A stretch of DNA of 64,000 bases from positions 52,247,732 to 52,311,731 of the forward strand of contig NC_071668.1 of assembly GCF_028554725.1 (NCBI RefSeq). The letters are read 5' to 3'. The notes beneath the pieces are model-generated. The model searched no databases. It saw nothing but the letters and a program-made list of their open reading frames with translations, and was not told where the DNA came from. Source of the DNA: Zeugodacus cucurbitae. Its lineage: Eukaryota > Arthropoda > Insecta > Diptera > Tephritidae. This document shows, one piece after another, positions 23,811-34,329 of this stretch; position 1 is the stretch's first letter; every line of letters starts with the position of its first letter. A program made the translations under genes and the position numbers.

Positions 23811-24393
23811 GGCGCCTGCTACATGTTCAGTATTTATCGTGGAATTTCCTGTATTGCGATATTTATTGAACATTTAACATGCAATGTTGATGGATCACGA
23901 TCCATATCACAAAATATTTAAATATTTTGAAATCCAGATCGCGGATCGTGGATCGCGAGATAAATATTGAACGTGTAGCATATTTTGTGATTTACAAGTC
24001 CAAATTGGTGAATGACAACAGTGCCAAAATATTGAAATCAACTTTATTCTAGTAAAATGAACATGAATTATAATGTTTACAGTAGAATCTTTGCCAGAGC
24101 TATGCAACTCATATGTCAACGGTTTTTTTGATAACGTCCAAATATTGGATGCATATAATGAATTGCTGTGGACACAAAAACAAGAGCCAAACATGATTTT
24201 CTTCGGTTTTCTTCCGACTATTTATAAAAAAATGTAAAAAATAAACAAATACTTAAAAAAAATCTTGTGAAAACACTACCATCGTATAAATATTGACGTT
24301 ATATACATTGAACGTCTAGCAGTCGCGAAGTATATATTCAATATAGATCGCGATCCAAATATCACGATAAATATTGAAGGTGTAGCAGGCCCC
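23811..24393. mobile_element. MITE with long TIRs (GGCGCCTGCTACA...)
   Basis: The left end GGCGCCTGCTACATGTTCAG TATTTATCGTG and the right end (reverse complement GGGGCCTGCTACACCTTCAA TATTTATCGTG) match over about 31 bp. Related GAACGTGTAGCA and GAACGTCTAGCAG words are iterated inside both ends. The 95-codon minus frame inside has no recognised domain. No clear target duplication. Superfamily unknown. Confidence 0.7.
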
Positions 24394-24424
24394 ATAGTAC
24401 ATGAATATATGTATGTATTCTTTC

Positions 24425-24625
24425 TTTTTGGTTACCTTGTCGTATGAGTAACACTCATGAATAATATCCTAGCAGTAAGCAACTATTTAAAATTTAATAG
24501 CCAAAAACAACGTATTAGCTCCTACTCCACAGTTATCTTTTTTGATACATTAGCAAACGCAAAATTTCTTCGCAAATGCCATGTCGTATGAGTAACATTA
24601 ACAAACAAAAACCATCAATTGTTTG
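24425..24625 (+). repeat. CGTATGAGTAAC module 3
   Basis: The words GTCGTATGAGTAACACTCATG (24,441) and CATGTCGTATGAGTAACATT (24,582) are 146 bp apart, again as a pair. The second is followed by AATTGTTTGGCGAATAA. This is the third pair in the region; a single isolated copy lies at 40,644. Confidence 0.55.
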
Positions 24626-24659
24626 GCGAATAAGTTATGCTAACTACAATAATTGTAAA

Positions 24660-24707
24660 ATGTTTTTATTACATAAACAAAGACTTTGAGTTAGGGAAGG
24701 TCAACTG
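24660..24707 (+). mobile_element. pogo-like terminal fragment
   Basis: AGACTTTGAGTTAGGGAAGG TCAACTG followed by TA is the same kind of end as at 23,548. The rest of the element was not found. Confidence 0.35.
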
Positions 24708-24790
24708 TATATGTCTTACAATGTTAAAACTTGAAAATAATAAAGGCTCAAATTTAAAATTTATTTATGTCTGTATTAAAGTCATTTAAA

Positions 24791-25971
24791 CAAGTAAGGA
24801 AAGGCTAAGTTCGGGTGTAACCGAACATTTTATACTCTCGATATTATTTATTTAACTTTATTAATATTATATAATACACAATTTGACCTACATATTCGTC
24901 ATTTATATTGTATAAACTCCATTGAAAGTTGGAAACCATAATATTAGGTTAGAAGCACCGAGGTCCTCATGATCGATATATGGGGCCTTGAAAACCTATA
25001 GTCCGATTTCGGCGATTTTTAGAATGGGGCTGCCACACTATAAACGTAGTATTTGTACAAAGTTCTGCATCGATATCATCACCAGTGCTGACTTTATATA
25101 TTGTAAAGTAAACGATTCAGATCGTCTTCAAAGTTCTGGTATATAGGAAGTAGGCGTGGTTGTGAAGCGATTTGACCTATTTTCACAACATATCATTGGG
25201 ATGTAAGGAAACTGTTGCAAACCAAGTTTCATTGAAATCGGTCGAATAGTTCCTGAGATATGGTTTTTGACCCATAAGTAGGCGATGCCATGCCTATTTT
25301 CCATTTTGTAAAAAAAATCTGAGTGTAGTTTCCATCTGCCATATCTTAAGTGAAATTTAGTGTTTCTGGCGTTTTTCGTTAGAGCGTTAACGCACTTTGA
25401 GTAATTTTCAACCTAACCTTTGGTTATGATCCGATTTCTTTCATTTTTGAACTGTATTAAGAAATGGCTAAAAGAAACGACTGCAGAAAGTTTGGGTTAT
25501 ATAGCTTTATTGGTTTGCGATATGTATACAAAAAACTTATTTGAGGGCGGGGCCACGCCCACTTCTCCCAAAAAATTACATCCAAATATGCCCCTTCATA
25601 GTGCGATCCTTTGTACCAAATTGTATTTCCATAGCTTTATATATGGCTTAGTTATGGCACTTTATGTGTTTTCGGTTTTCGTCATTTTGTGGACGTGGCA
25701 GTGGTCCGATTGTGTCCATCCAAAAGCAACCTACCTATAGTGCCAAGAAATAAGTGTGCCAAGTTACATCAAGATATCTTAATTTTTACTCAAGTTACAG
25801 CGTGCACAGACGGACGGACAGACAGACATTCGGATTTTGACTCGCCTCGTCGCCCTGATCACTTTGGTATATATAACCCTATTTCTAACTCGTTTAGTTT
25901 TGGGTGTTACAAACAACTGTTATGTGAACAAAACTATAATACTCTCTTAGCAACTTTGTTGCGAGAGTATA
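24791..25971 (-). mobile_element. Helentron-like element, long form
   Basis: On the minus strand it starts TATACTCTCGCAACAAAGTT with the hairpin partner, has a (GTCT/GTCC) tract (about 25,807-25,828), and ends with GAGAGTATAAAATGTTCGG, a stem-loop and CTTTCCTTACTTG. Internal sequence shares GGGCGGGGCCACGCCC and long blocks with the copies at 31,708 and 59,276. The short form at 10,431 lacks about 500 bp of this. The small open frames inside (25,420-26,003) recur in frame-broken form in other copies and are not genes. Confidence 0.7.
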
Positions 25972-26394
25972 AAAAAAACACATGTCGACAGATGGCGCTG
26001 TGATCCCAAACTGCTTATGATTTCAATTGAATTTTGTACTAATGTAGTTACACAAACCGTATTATCGAAGTCTCTTACGATCAAATAGCCGAGTAGAGTA
26101 GCCAAAGCTATGAAACGAATAATATCAACATACATAAAATTATGGAGGATGAAAGAATAAATTACTTATTTTTTTTAAATAATTGCCTAAATATCCTTAT
26201 TCCTGATCAGCGTCCTATGATACTAAATAAAACAAACAAACTAAATAACTACAAATTTTAGTTCTGTAACAGCAAATGATTTTTCGTCGGCAAACTCTCC
26301 CGATGGTACAGACTGGAATGAATACACACCAACAATAAAAATATGTATATGCTTTGTCGAAGTCCAGGTACCAAAGCAGCTGATAAAAGGGTTG
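25972..26394. other. Spacer, no gene seen
   Basis: Mixed AT-rich sequence. No repeat or coding feature recognised. Confidence 0.45.
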
Positions 26395-27235
26395 GTTGAG
26401 GACAGAAAGTGTTAGATATAACACTTATATCGGAGGAACTCATAATTAAGGTATCCAAATGGAGCGTTCTGGAAGAGCACTTTTTTCGGATCACCGGTAT
26501 ATTGAATGTATATACTGGACTAAAACACAGGCAGGGTTATAAAATTCAGAAATCACAGAAAAAGAACCAGGGCACATATGTACATGAGCCAAGAAAACAT
26601 ATTGCTATGGACTCCTCTATTTCAAACAAAGAATATAAAAGACTTAAACACACACTCGAAAAAAGCATTGGAATTGCCCTGTCCGCTAACACGTAACAAA
26701 AAGATTGCAGAGGCAACTTAATGCAGGAAAACTAAAAAAAAACTATGAATACTGGGAAAAATAGCATAATCTTCTAAAGCTATATAAAAAAGAAATAAGA
26801 AAATCCCAGAGAGATTTTTGGAAAACTTTTTGCAATGACATCGAGGCTACGGAAGAATCATCTTGTCTATGAAAAATCTTAGTAAAGTCCGAACACAACA
26901 TTGAGACTGTTAATGGATACTATTAATGGATACCTCATTCCTTTTAAAAAGGATAAAAGAAACTAATAGAAATGAATATAAGCAACAATATAGTCCAGGA
27001 AAAACTGTCAGTTTCGCAACATGCGTTCTCTGAAGGTAAATCCACGGAGACAACCCTTAACTCAATAGTAGTTGAGATTGAAAAAACTCTGGAAAAAAAG
27101 GATCGTATATTCGTGGCCTTCATACTATATAAATTTTTGGGAAAAGCCAATAGGCGAAATTGCTTTCTGTCGGATGTACGATTTCCAAATAAAGGTTTAT
27201 CTATGTCACAAATTCATTTTTAGTTCGGTTTCAAA
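26395..27235 (+). pseudogene. LOA/R1-like LINE fossil (endonuclease end and RT start)
   Basis: A frame at 26,409 gives LDITLISEELIIKVSKWSVL followed by EEHFF, the C terminus of the APE-type endonuclease of jockey-superfamily LINEs. After stops and frameshifts come KKEIRKSQRDFWKTFCNDIE, then QHAFSEGKSTETTLNSIVVE and KTLEKKDRIFVAF, the RT fingers region just before the first catalytic Asp. It stops near 27,190. Clade assignment by motif resemblance only. Confidence 0.6.
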
Positions 27236-27479
27236 ATCTTACAAATAAACATTTCGATATATTAAGACCTAATATATCTGCATTAACGTTTTACATTAGA
27301 TTGCTTTTATCTGTATTAACTTATTAACGTATTAAATACACATAATGCGGCTTGCGGTTGTAAACTTACTTTGTTGTTTGTTGAGCGTAATCATAGAAGA
27401 ATTAGGATATCCTTTAAGTAGATGCTTTAATGTGTTGCCTTATAACAGTTTGTTTGTGCACCGCTCATATACAATATAT
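27236..27479. other. Spacer, no gene seen
   Basis: AT-rich DNA without recognised features. Confidence 0.4.
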
Positions 27480-29200
27480 AAACAATAATACACACACACT
27501 AACGCCACTTGCCGCTTGCAATGCGGTGCAATTTGACAAACACACTCAACTCAATTCAACTCGTTACGTACGTTTGCGTTGCCTTTAACCGCTTACGTGT
27601 AATTTTAATCATATTCGTTGTCACGCTTCACAGTTGAATCACCGTTACTAATGCAATGGCACACACACGCGCGTACCGCAACGCAAACACAACGGGCGCA
27701 CACACACATACACGGGCTTGCGACGAATACTCGTACCACTTGTGTAAGTGTGTGTGTGTTGGAGTATGGGCACCAAACAACAAACAAACCGTTACGAGAT
27801 GATAGTGTGCCACTGGTCGTACGCATTCAAAGTACGTGTAACACAAAAACAACAAATGACGACGTTAGCGTAGCGTCGACCGCAAAGCTGTCAAGTGAGG
27901 ACCGCGCGTCGGCGTACGCGAGCGCCCACTACAGCTTTAACCCACAAGGATACAACGGCAATATATTGTTTGTTTGCTTTGCTTGGCTTTTCTTTGCGTT
28001 TTCCTTTCCTTTCGTCGGTGTTTCTTTTGTGTTTCTTCTTTTGTTTCCTGCACTTTTTTAGTTTTGTTTTTGTTTTAGCACTTTTCTTCTTATTATTTCT
28101 TTATTTTAATTTTATTTCATTTATTGTTGTTGTTGTTGTTATTTCATTGTATTGCGGTTCAGAAAGCAGAAAGCACAAAAATCGAGCGCGATGGCGAGGA
28201 AGACTGTAAAGTAAAGAAGAAAGCGCATTGACGCATGGCGAAAAACACACACACACACGCATATTCACATATAAGAAGACACACAAACATATGTACATAT
28301 ATGTACAAAAACTAGACAACAACAACGCAGTAAGCGTTTTGTACCAGCAAACATTTTATATATATACATATCGGTATGTAACCGCTATATTATATAAATG
28401 AAAATACACACACACAAACACATATAATATATATATACATGTGTGTGTGTGTGTGTGTTTGCAAATTCACGCTCCTTCAATTCTATACGAAATTCACAAT
28501 GTGCTCGTGAGTAAGTAAGTGTTTAAACGCTATAAAATATCGGCTGCTTCCGTCTCGAACACAAAAGGAAACGCCATTTCAACCGGAAGTTAAAACGTGA
28601 TTTACGTGTATGCTTGTGTGTGTGAGTGTTTGTAAAGTAGTCGGTGCGCTCGGCGTAACTTCGGCTTGTCGTTCTATACATTTTTGCACCGCTGACCGTG
28701 ACGGCGCGAATAACAACAACAACAAATGCGCATAACCATAATCGCACTGCGAACCCAGCCAACACGTTCCGACCGTCTGTCACTAACACTAACTTACACA
28801 CACTAACCACATGGCGTTCGTTGTTGTTGTAATGTTGTATTGTTTAGTCAATTCATTAGCGACCGTTGTGTATGGATTGTATGGAGTCTCAACTAACTAC
28901 TCTATACAAAGGCTCTAAATTATGCAAACATACACATGCGCACACATGCGCTTTATTGTCTACAAATAGCTTTGCACTAATTCCATTTTACATACTACAT
29001 ACCGATTATGGTTGCCACAAATTAAACGCTTTTAACTACAATTACCCAATAAATTTAAATCAACTCGGTAACACAATTAAAAGTCCAGTTGCAGCCAATC
29101 GAACAACTCAATGCCCGTAAGTCTGACCTTTTATGCTGTTTGTGCAGTAGTTGCGGCGCGGTTTCCTTCCTTCGTGCGGTAGTTTCCTGTTTCGCAACAA
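27480..29200. other. GC/CpG-richer microsatellite block, possible promoter or 5'UTR DNA
   Basis: This stretch differs from its surroundings: many CG dinucleotides (e.g. 27,880-27,930), (CA)n/(GT)n runs at 27,660-27,760, 28,240-28,300 and 28,380-28,460, and GTTGTTGTTGTT/CAACAACAACAA runs at 28,121 and 28,713. The open frames are translations of these runs. Unique GC-richer DNA like this often holds promoters or untranslated first exons in flies; nothing here proves it. Confidence 0.3.
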
Positions 29201-29677
29201 CATTTACGAATAGCCAGGGGGTGTAGCATATAGAATCAGTCCGTTATAACGTTGATTTTATTTGTGCTTTGGGCTTCAATGCCGTCTATTTCATAGGCAA
29301 GCAGCCTTCTATTGTTGGCATAAATGACGTACTGACTAATTGTTTTGCGCGTACACTTTTGCGGAAAACGTAAGCAACTATACACAGTAGCGCTAGTACA
29401 TGGTAGTTCATCGAGGATTTTATGTAGTGAAATTTGGACTTGGTGATAAAATACCTACAATAAAGCATTGAAATTGAAGCCTAGAAATAGTAGTAGTTTT
29501 GCCGACGCTTGTCACATGTTTACACTTGTTTTATTAGTTTAGAAAAAAAAAAGAAAATATAATGAAATACTCCATTATGAACATATATTTTAAAGAAGTT
29601 AGAAATATTTCGATAAGTAATATTTTTGAGTAGGGTTGTTAAGTGTATGAAATAGAAATTTAAAGATATCAATATGA
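29201..29677. other. Spacer, no gene seen
   Basis: No repeat or coding feature recognised. Confidence 0.4.
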
Positions 29678-30021
29678 TTAAAAGCCTTTTCGAACAGCCA
29701 AATTACTATAAAACATTGAGATGATAATTGAGAATCCAGTTTTTCCTTCCGCACAGCCGGCTACTCGATTAATGCTCAGCTGTTATACATTTTTGTTTTT
29801 GATGTTCATAAGAAGTTGGTAACTTTCATCAGCTGATTGCTATTTTAGCAATAAACACAACAACACGCAGAGTTGCCTTTCTGTTTCAACTCCATTTGTA
29901 TTCGATTAAAAATTAACGTAGCAAAAAAGGAGTTTTCTTTTGTATGGTAACTCGATCTAATCAGCACTTTAATCCAGCAAAGACCGGTTAATTGATCAAT
30001 TAATTGCGAAAAGGTTATAAG
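29678..30021. mobile_element. MITE, TTATAGCCTTTTCGCACAG family, copy 1
   Basis: The left end AAAGCCTTTTCGAACAGCCA and the right end (reverse complement CTTATAACCTTTTCGCAATT) are inverted repeats. Internal words TTCATCAGCTGATTG, GTTTCAACTCCATTTGTATT and GGTTAATTGATCAATTAATT recur in copy 2 at 39,276-39,690 in the same order. No coding sequence. Confidence 0.65.
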
Positions 30022-30399
30022 TTTAGGACTTAGAATTTAAATATTTATTGAAAAGGGTTGCCATATATACGAAAATTTTAAAATAGTAAAATGTAGAAAA
30101 TAACGAATTACATTTAAGGTTAGGTATCCAAACTTGGAGGTTTAGAAACGCTTACATTAAAAAAAATGAGAAGTGTTACCAACCGCCCAAAAATTACACG
30201 CGAATTAAGTAAATATTACAAAGAGGACATAAAAGAAAACATATTGAATAAAGATTAATGTCGGTTATTAAATAGGGTTCTCTTGTTTTATAATAGAAAG
30301 AGTACAATATTAATGACATTTTCTAGAAAATGTAATTTATTCAAACAATATTCGATCATTTTAATTAAATAAAATTGATAAAAAACAGCATCATTTAAG
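30022..30399. other. Spacer, no gene seen
   Basis: AT-rich DNA. No feature recognised. Confidence 0.4.
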
Positions 30400-30990
30400 C
30401 ATCTACTGTATGAGGGAATAACCGGGAAACCGATTATACGAATATCTGTTCGTATGAATAATAACCGACTAATACTATTCGAATAGTCGTAACATTGCGA
30501 CTTCGAGTTAGAGATACTTCGACTTATAGAAATTTCCAATAAAACATAAATCTTTTCATAAAGCTGTAAAATATAGATTGATACATAGTTTTAGTTCTTT
30601 ACTTCGCATAACGTTTTATTTAAATACGTTAAAACATGTATTCTGTAATTTCCAAAAGCCAATACAAAAGTTCGACTTATGGAGAACTTCCAGTTATAGA
30701 AGTTCGATTTATGGAACTTCCACTGTATATAAAGTTTGAAGAAGTTTCTGCACCATTTTTCGTGAGTTTCCATTTTTTCAATAAAAATATGAAAATGAAT
30801 GCACTCGTAGTATTCGAATAGTCGACAAGGAATGCTTAACCGACTAGTCAAAAGTGAGCTGCTAATCGAATAGTCGACGACTTACGACTATCAAGATACT
30901 CTAATACCGAACATTGTTATGTATTTGAATAATGTCCTCTCCGGTTAATTCGGTTAGTCGTTTAGTCGAATACCAAGAGCTATAGTTCAC
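30400..30990. repeat. AATAGTCG-rich repeat, interrupted by a pogo-like element
   Basis: CGAATAGTCG or close variants occur at 30,479, 30,815 and 30,859, with AACCGACTAAT/AACCGACTAGTC in between. The stretch 30,905-30,985 (TTCGGTTAGTCGTTTAGTCG, CCAAGAGCTATAG) recurs inverted at 43,668-43,765. The pogo-like insertion at 30,493-30,725 separates the left and right parts. Confidence 0.5.
30493..30725 (-). mobile_element. pogo-like non-autonomous copy
   Basis: The right end (reverse complement CAGTGGAAGTTCCATAAATC) is followed by TA at 30,726-30,727. The left end is CATTGCGACTTCGAGTTAGA. The inside, reversed, matches the 3' part of the copy at 23,190-23,548 (TATGCGAAGTAAA, CTATATTTTACAGCTTT, GAAATTTCTATAA). 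Sub-terminal iterations of ACTTCGACTTATRGAA are present. Confidence 0.55.
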
Positions 30991-31597
30991 ATTTTTATTT
31001 TATGTCTCCGAAGCATTTAAAATTCTTGAGGATTTTATGAGAACTTTTTTTGCTTTTCGTGTGGTAACCACTTTTCTTTATTAAGTTTAGAGTTTAGTCT
31101 ACAACGCCTTCATTTGACTTTGTGATACAAATGGTTCTCAACATTTCTCTTCAGAATTTTCAAGTAATGTATTGAAAATCTCAAAAACACGCTTCTACAA
31201 TATATCAGCTATTTAGCTAAAATCCTCATTAGTGAGTTCTTTACCCACACATATCTTCGTCTTTGAGCCCACAGAGAAAGTGAGAGAAAAATCCATTCCG
31301 CAAACTTTTTCTTTTATGTGAATATTAATTAGTGCATCCTATCTAAATTTTCAAAAAAAATATTCGATATCCAAAAGCATAATTGATTTCAGATATTTTT
31401 CGGTGATTAGATCAGTGATTCGCTTTTCAGCAAACATTTTGAAACAATTCGAGTAATTATTATCCCAACTCTTACATTGTGGTTTTATCCATTAACTATT
31501 TAAAGTCCTATAACTCTCTAACGTGCTATCGAATAGCCGTCATCGATTGGCAAAGCGTTTAAAGAAGCCAATAGTACACACTGTCCAATAACCTTCT
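30991..31597. other. Spacer, no gene seen
   Basis: No feature recognised. Confidence 0.4.
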
Positions 31598-31707
31598 CTT
31601 CAGCTCTGAGGCCCATGTCTGGCTCAATGGTTATGTCACATTTGGGACAAAGAGCAACTTGAAGAGATTCAAGAGATGCCATTTCATCTAGAAAAAAATA
31701 ACAAAAA
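31598..31707 (+). pseudogene. Left part of a transposase fossil, cut by a Helentron-like insertion
   Basis: CTCTGAGGCCCATGTCTGGC through AGAAAAAAATAACAAAAA is nearly identical to 33,255-33,360. It is the 5' half of a duplicated transposase segment whose continuation (AACTTGTGGGCC...) resumes right after the inserted element at 33,190. Confidence 0.65.
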
Positions 31708-33011
31708 CAAGTAAGGAAAGGCTAAGTTCGGGTGCAACCGAACATTTTATACTTTCGCAATTTATTGAAGAAATTTTATGAAGATAACATTCAAATTAAC
31801 CCATAAATTCGGCATAAAGTTTAATAGAATAACGAAAATCGTCATATATAGTATATGAGGGCTGAGGTAATTCCTGAACCGATTTCATTCATTTTTATCA
31901 GCAAGGTACACTATATCCAAGACGATACCCTCACTTAATTTTGCTAAGATAGCTCACATATTAACCAATACATATATGCGGAATAAAGCTCACCGTATTT
32001 TTGAAAAACCTATAATTAGGTATATGGGAGCTAGGAGAAGATACTTTTGAAAAACCTACAATGAGGTATATGGAGATGTTATGACCCGATTTTAATATTT
32101 TTTGGAAAAGAGACACACTATTAGAAGAAACCAATTTCCTCTGAATTAAGTTAAGATATCTGAGATATTTACCCATATTTCCGGTTTAAATTTATCCTTA
32201 GGCGCTGAGTTCAACATGTTCGATATCTGGGGCATTGAAAAGTTATGATCCGTTTTCGACAATTTTTTCGCAAGTGAAGCCAGAGATGATATGCACTATT
32301 TGTGTAAAGTTTTATTCCGCTATCTTCATTGGTTCCTTATGTTTGCATTATAAAGTGAAGGAATAAGATGGAATTAAAAATTGAGTTATAAGGAAAGTAG
32401 TCGTGGTTGTAAACCGATTTCGCCCATTTTTTGTCCGTGTTATCAGGGTGTCAAGAAAAAATTATATACCGAATTTCATTCGAATCGGTCGAGTAGTTCC
32501 TGAGATATGGTTTTTGACCCATAAGTGGGCGATGCCACGCCCATGTTTCTGACGTTTTTCGTTAGTTAGTTAACCCGCTTTTAGTAATTTTCAACCTAAC
32601 CTTTGTATGGGAGGTGGGCGTGGTTATTATCCGATTTCAACTTATTCCATGGTGTGTGGTGGGGTACATAAGAGAACCGACTGCAGAAAGTTTGGTTTAT
32701 ATAGCTTTATTGGTTTGCGAGTTAAATACAAATAACCAATTTGTGGGCGGGGCCCCGCGCACTTCCCCAAAAAAATTACATCCAAATATGCCCCCTCCTA
32801 GTGTGATCCTTTATTCCAAATTTTACTTTTATAACTCCATTTATGGATTAGTTATGACCCTTTATGTGTTTTTGGTTTTCGCCATTTTGTGGGCGTGGCA
32901 ATGGTCCGATTTCCCATTCGAACTTGATCTTCTTATGGTGCCAGGGAATATTTGTGCCAAGTTTCGTCAAGATATCTTTATTTTTACTCAAGTTACAGCT
33001 TGCACAGACGG

Positions 33012-33042
<31 letters not shown>

Positions 33043-33187
33043 TCCGGATTTCAAATCTACTCGTCACCCTGATCACTTTGGTATATATGACTCTATATCT
33101 AACTCGTTCAGTTTTGGGTGTTACAAACAACCGTTATGTGAACAAAACTATAATACTCTCTAGCAACTTTGTTGTTGCGAGAGTATA
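31708..33187 (-). mobile_element. Helentron-like element, longest copy, with known empty site
   Basis: On the minus strand it begins TATACTCTCGCAACAACAAA with a hairpin partner, carries GTCTGTCCGTCCGTCCGTCT at about 33,006-33,041, and ends with the subterminal repeat GCGAAAGTATAAAATGTTCG, a stem-loop TTCGGTTGCACCCGAA and CTTTCCTTACTTG. Because the target segment is duplicated at 33,255-33,420, the empty site can be read: AACAAAAAA/TAAAC. Comparison shows no target-site duplication and a break inside the A run (T-T on the sense strand), as reported for Helentrons. No protein-coding capacity. Confidence 0.75.
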
Positions 33188-33840
33188 ATAAACTTGTGGG
33201 CCCGTGGAATCATTGGTCCATATTTCTTCAAAAATGATGCCATTGAGAAAGAGAACGCTCTGAGGCCCATGTCTGGCCAATGGTTATGTCACCTTTGGGA
33301 CAAAGAGCAACTTGAAGAGATTCAAGTGATGCCATTTCATCCAGAAAAAAATAACAAAAAATAAACTTGTGGGCCTTGGAATCATTGGTCCATATTTCTT
33401 CAAAAATGATGCCATTGAGAACGTAACCATCAATGGCGACCGTTATCGCGCCTTGATAACCGACTATTTGATGCCTGAAATTGGAGCTCGTGATCTCGGC
33501 AACATTTGGTTTCAGCAAGACGGCGGCACTTCCCACAAATCCTATCAATCAATGGATTTATTGGGAGAACACTTCGTAAGCGTATAATTTCACGTTTTGG
33601 GCCGGTCGATTGTCCACGAAGATCGTGTGATATCACACCGTTTGACTTTTTCCTGTTGGGATATTTAAACTCTAAAGTTTATACGGACAATCCCGCTTCG
33701 GCCTTGGAGCACAACAACACACATGTAACTCGCCAGTTACCAGTCGAAATACTCGAACGAGTCATTGAAAATTGGACTCAATGGATCTGAGACGTAGCCG
33801 CAGCCAACATTTTAAAGAGATAGTTTTAAAAAAATAAGTG
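33188..33840 (+). pseudogene. Tc1/mariner-superfamily transposase fossil with internal tandem duplication
   Basis: From 33,369 the frame gives LGIIGPYFFKNDAIENVTIN, GDRYRALITDYLMPEIGARD and NIWFQQDGGTSHKS (second catalytic Asp in FQQD). After a frameshift near 33,570 come ISRFGPVDCPRRSCDITPFD and FLLGYLNSKVYTDNPAS (third Asp), then QLPVEILERVIENWTQ, ending at 33,788. The preceding 33,190-33,362 duplicates sequence: AACTTGTGGGCC...GCCATTGAGA appears at 33,190 and 33,363. The same family lies at 15,665-16,440. The N terminus is missing and frames are broken. Confidence 0.75.
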
Positions 33841-34329
33841 CTAAAATCCGGACGTCTTACGAAAAAATAGAAAAATTGCAATATCGGTCAAAGATTCGAT
33901 AATTGTTTTTGGAATGAAAATCGTGTAGTTAATCAAGAATCGATCGGATGCTGTCTATGGTAACTACCAAAACTTGGTTTAACGAGGTTCAACGCGGTCT
34001 AGCACAGAGGATAATGTTGCAGAAGAAGGTTCGCGAAAAGGTTCATATCCTGAGAACTTCATACTACACAAGCCGATATTGAAACCTTGATATGCTTATC
34101 GGACCACATTCGTTATAATAAATTCTGCCAATTTTACTAAAGTTTAAAATATATATTTCATTTATTTGATAGAATTTCTTATGTTCGGCCACGCTCGCCT
34201 AATATACCACCTCTTTGCTTCTTTAATTGTGCTTTCCATTCAACATTTCCCCTTCGTAAACTTATAAAACCACTATAATTCAAAGTTGTTCACACTAATT
34301 AAATTGCATTCTAATTTATTTGCGTTTAA
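33841..34329 (+). other. Spacer with possible mariner N-terminal scrap
   Basis: Around 33,975-34,000 the plus strand can be read as a TWFNEVQRG-like peptide, like the mariner helix-turn-helix linker, but frames break within 20 codons. The rest holds nothing recognisable. Confidence 0.2.

Noticed and set aside
23907..24194. 95-codon minus frame inside the 23,811 MITE
   Set aside because: No recognised domain; open by chance in AT-rich MITE sequence.
25420..26003. 106- and 104-codon frames
   Set aside because: Lie inside a Helentron-like repeat and recur, frame-broken, in the copies at 32,614 and 60,007.
27618..28209. 147- and 104-codon frames in the CpG-rich block
   Set aside because: They read CACACA and TTTTGTTTC runs; open frames overlap on both strands.
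32614..33163. 152- and 99-codon frames
   Set aside because: Repeat-derived; they read through the GGAC/AGAC tract of a non-coding element.
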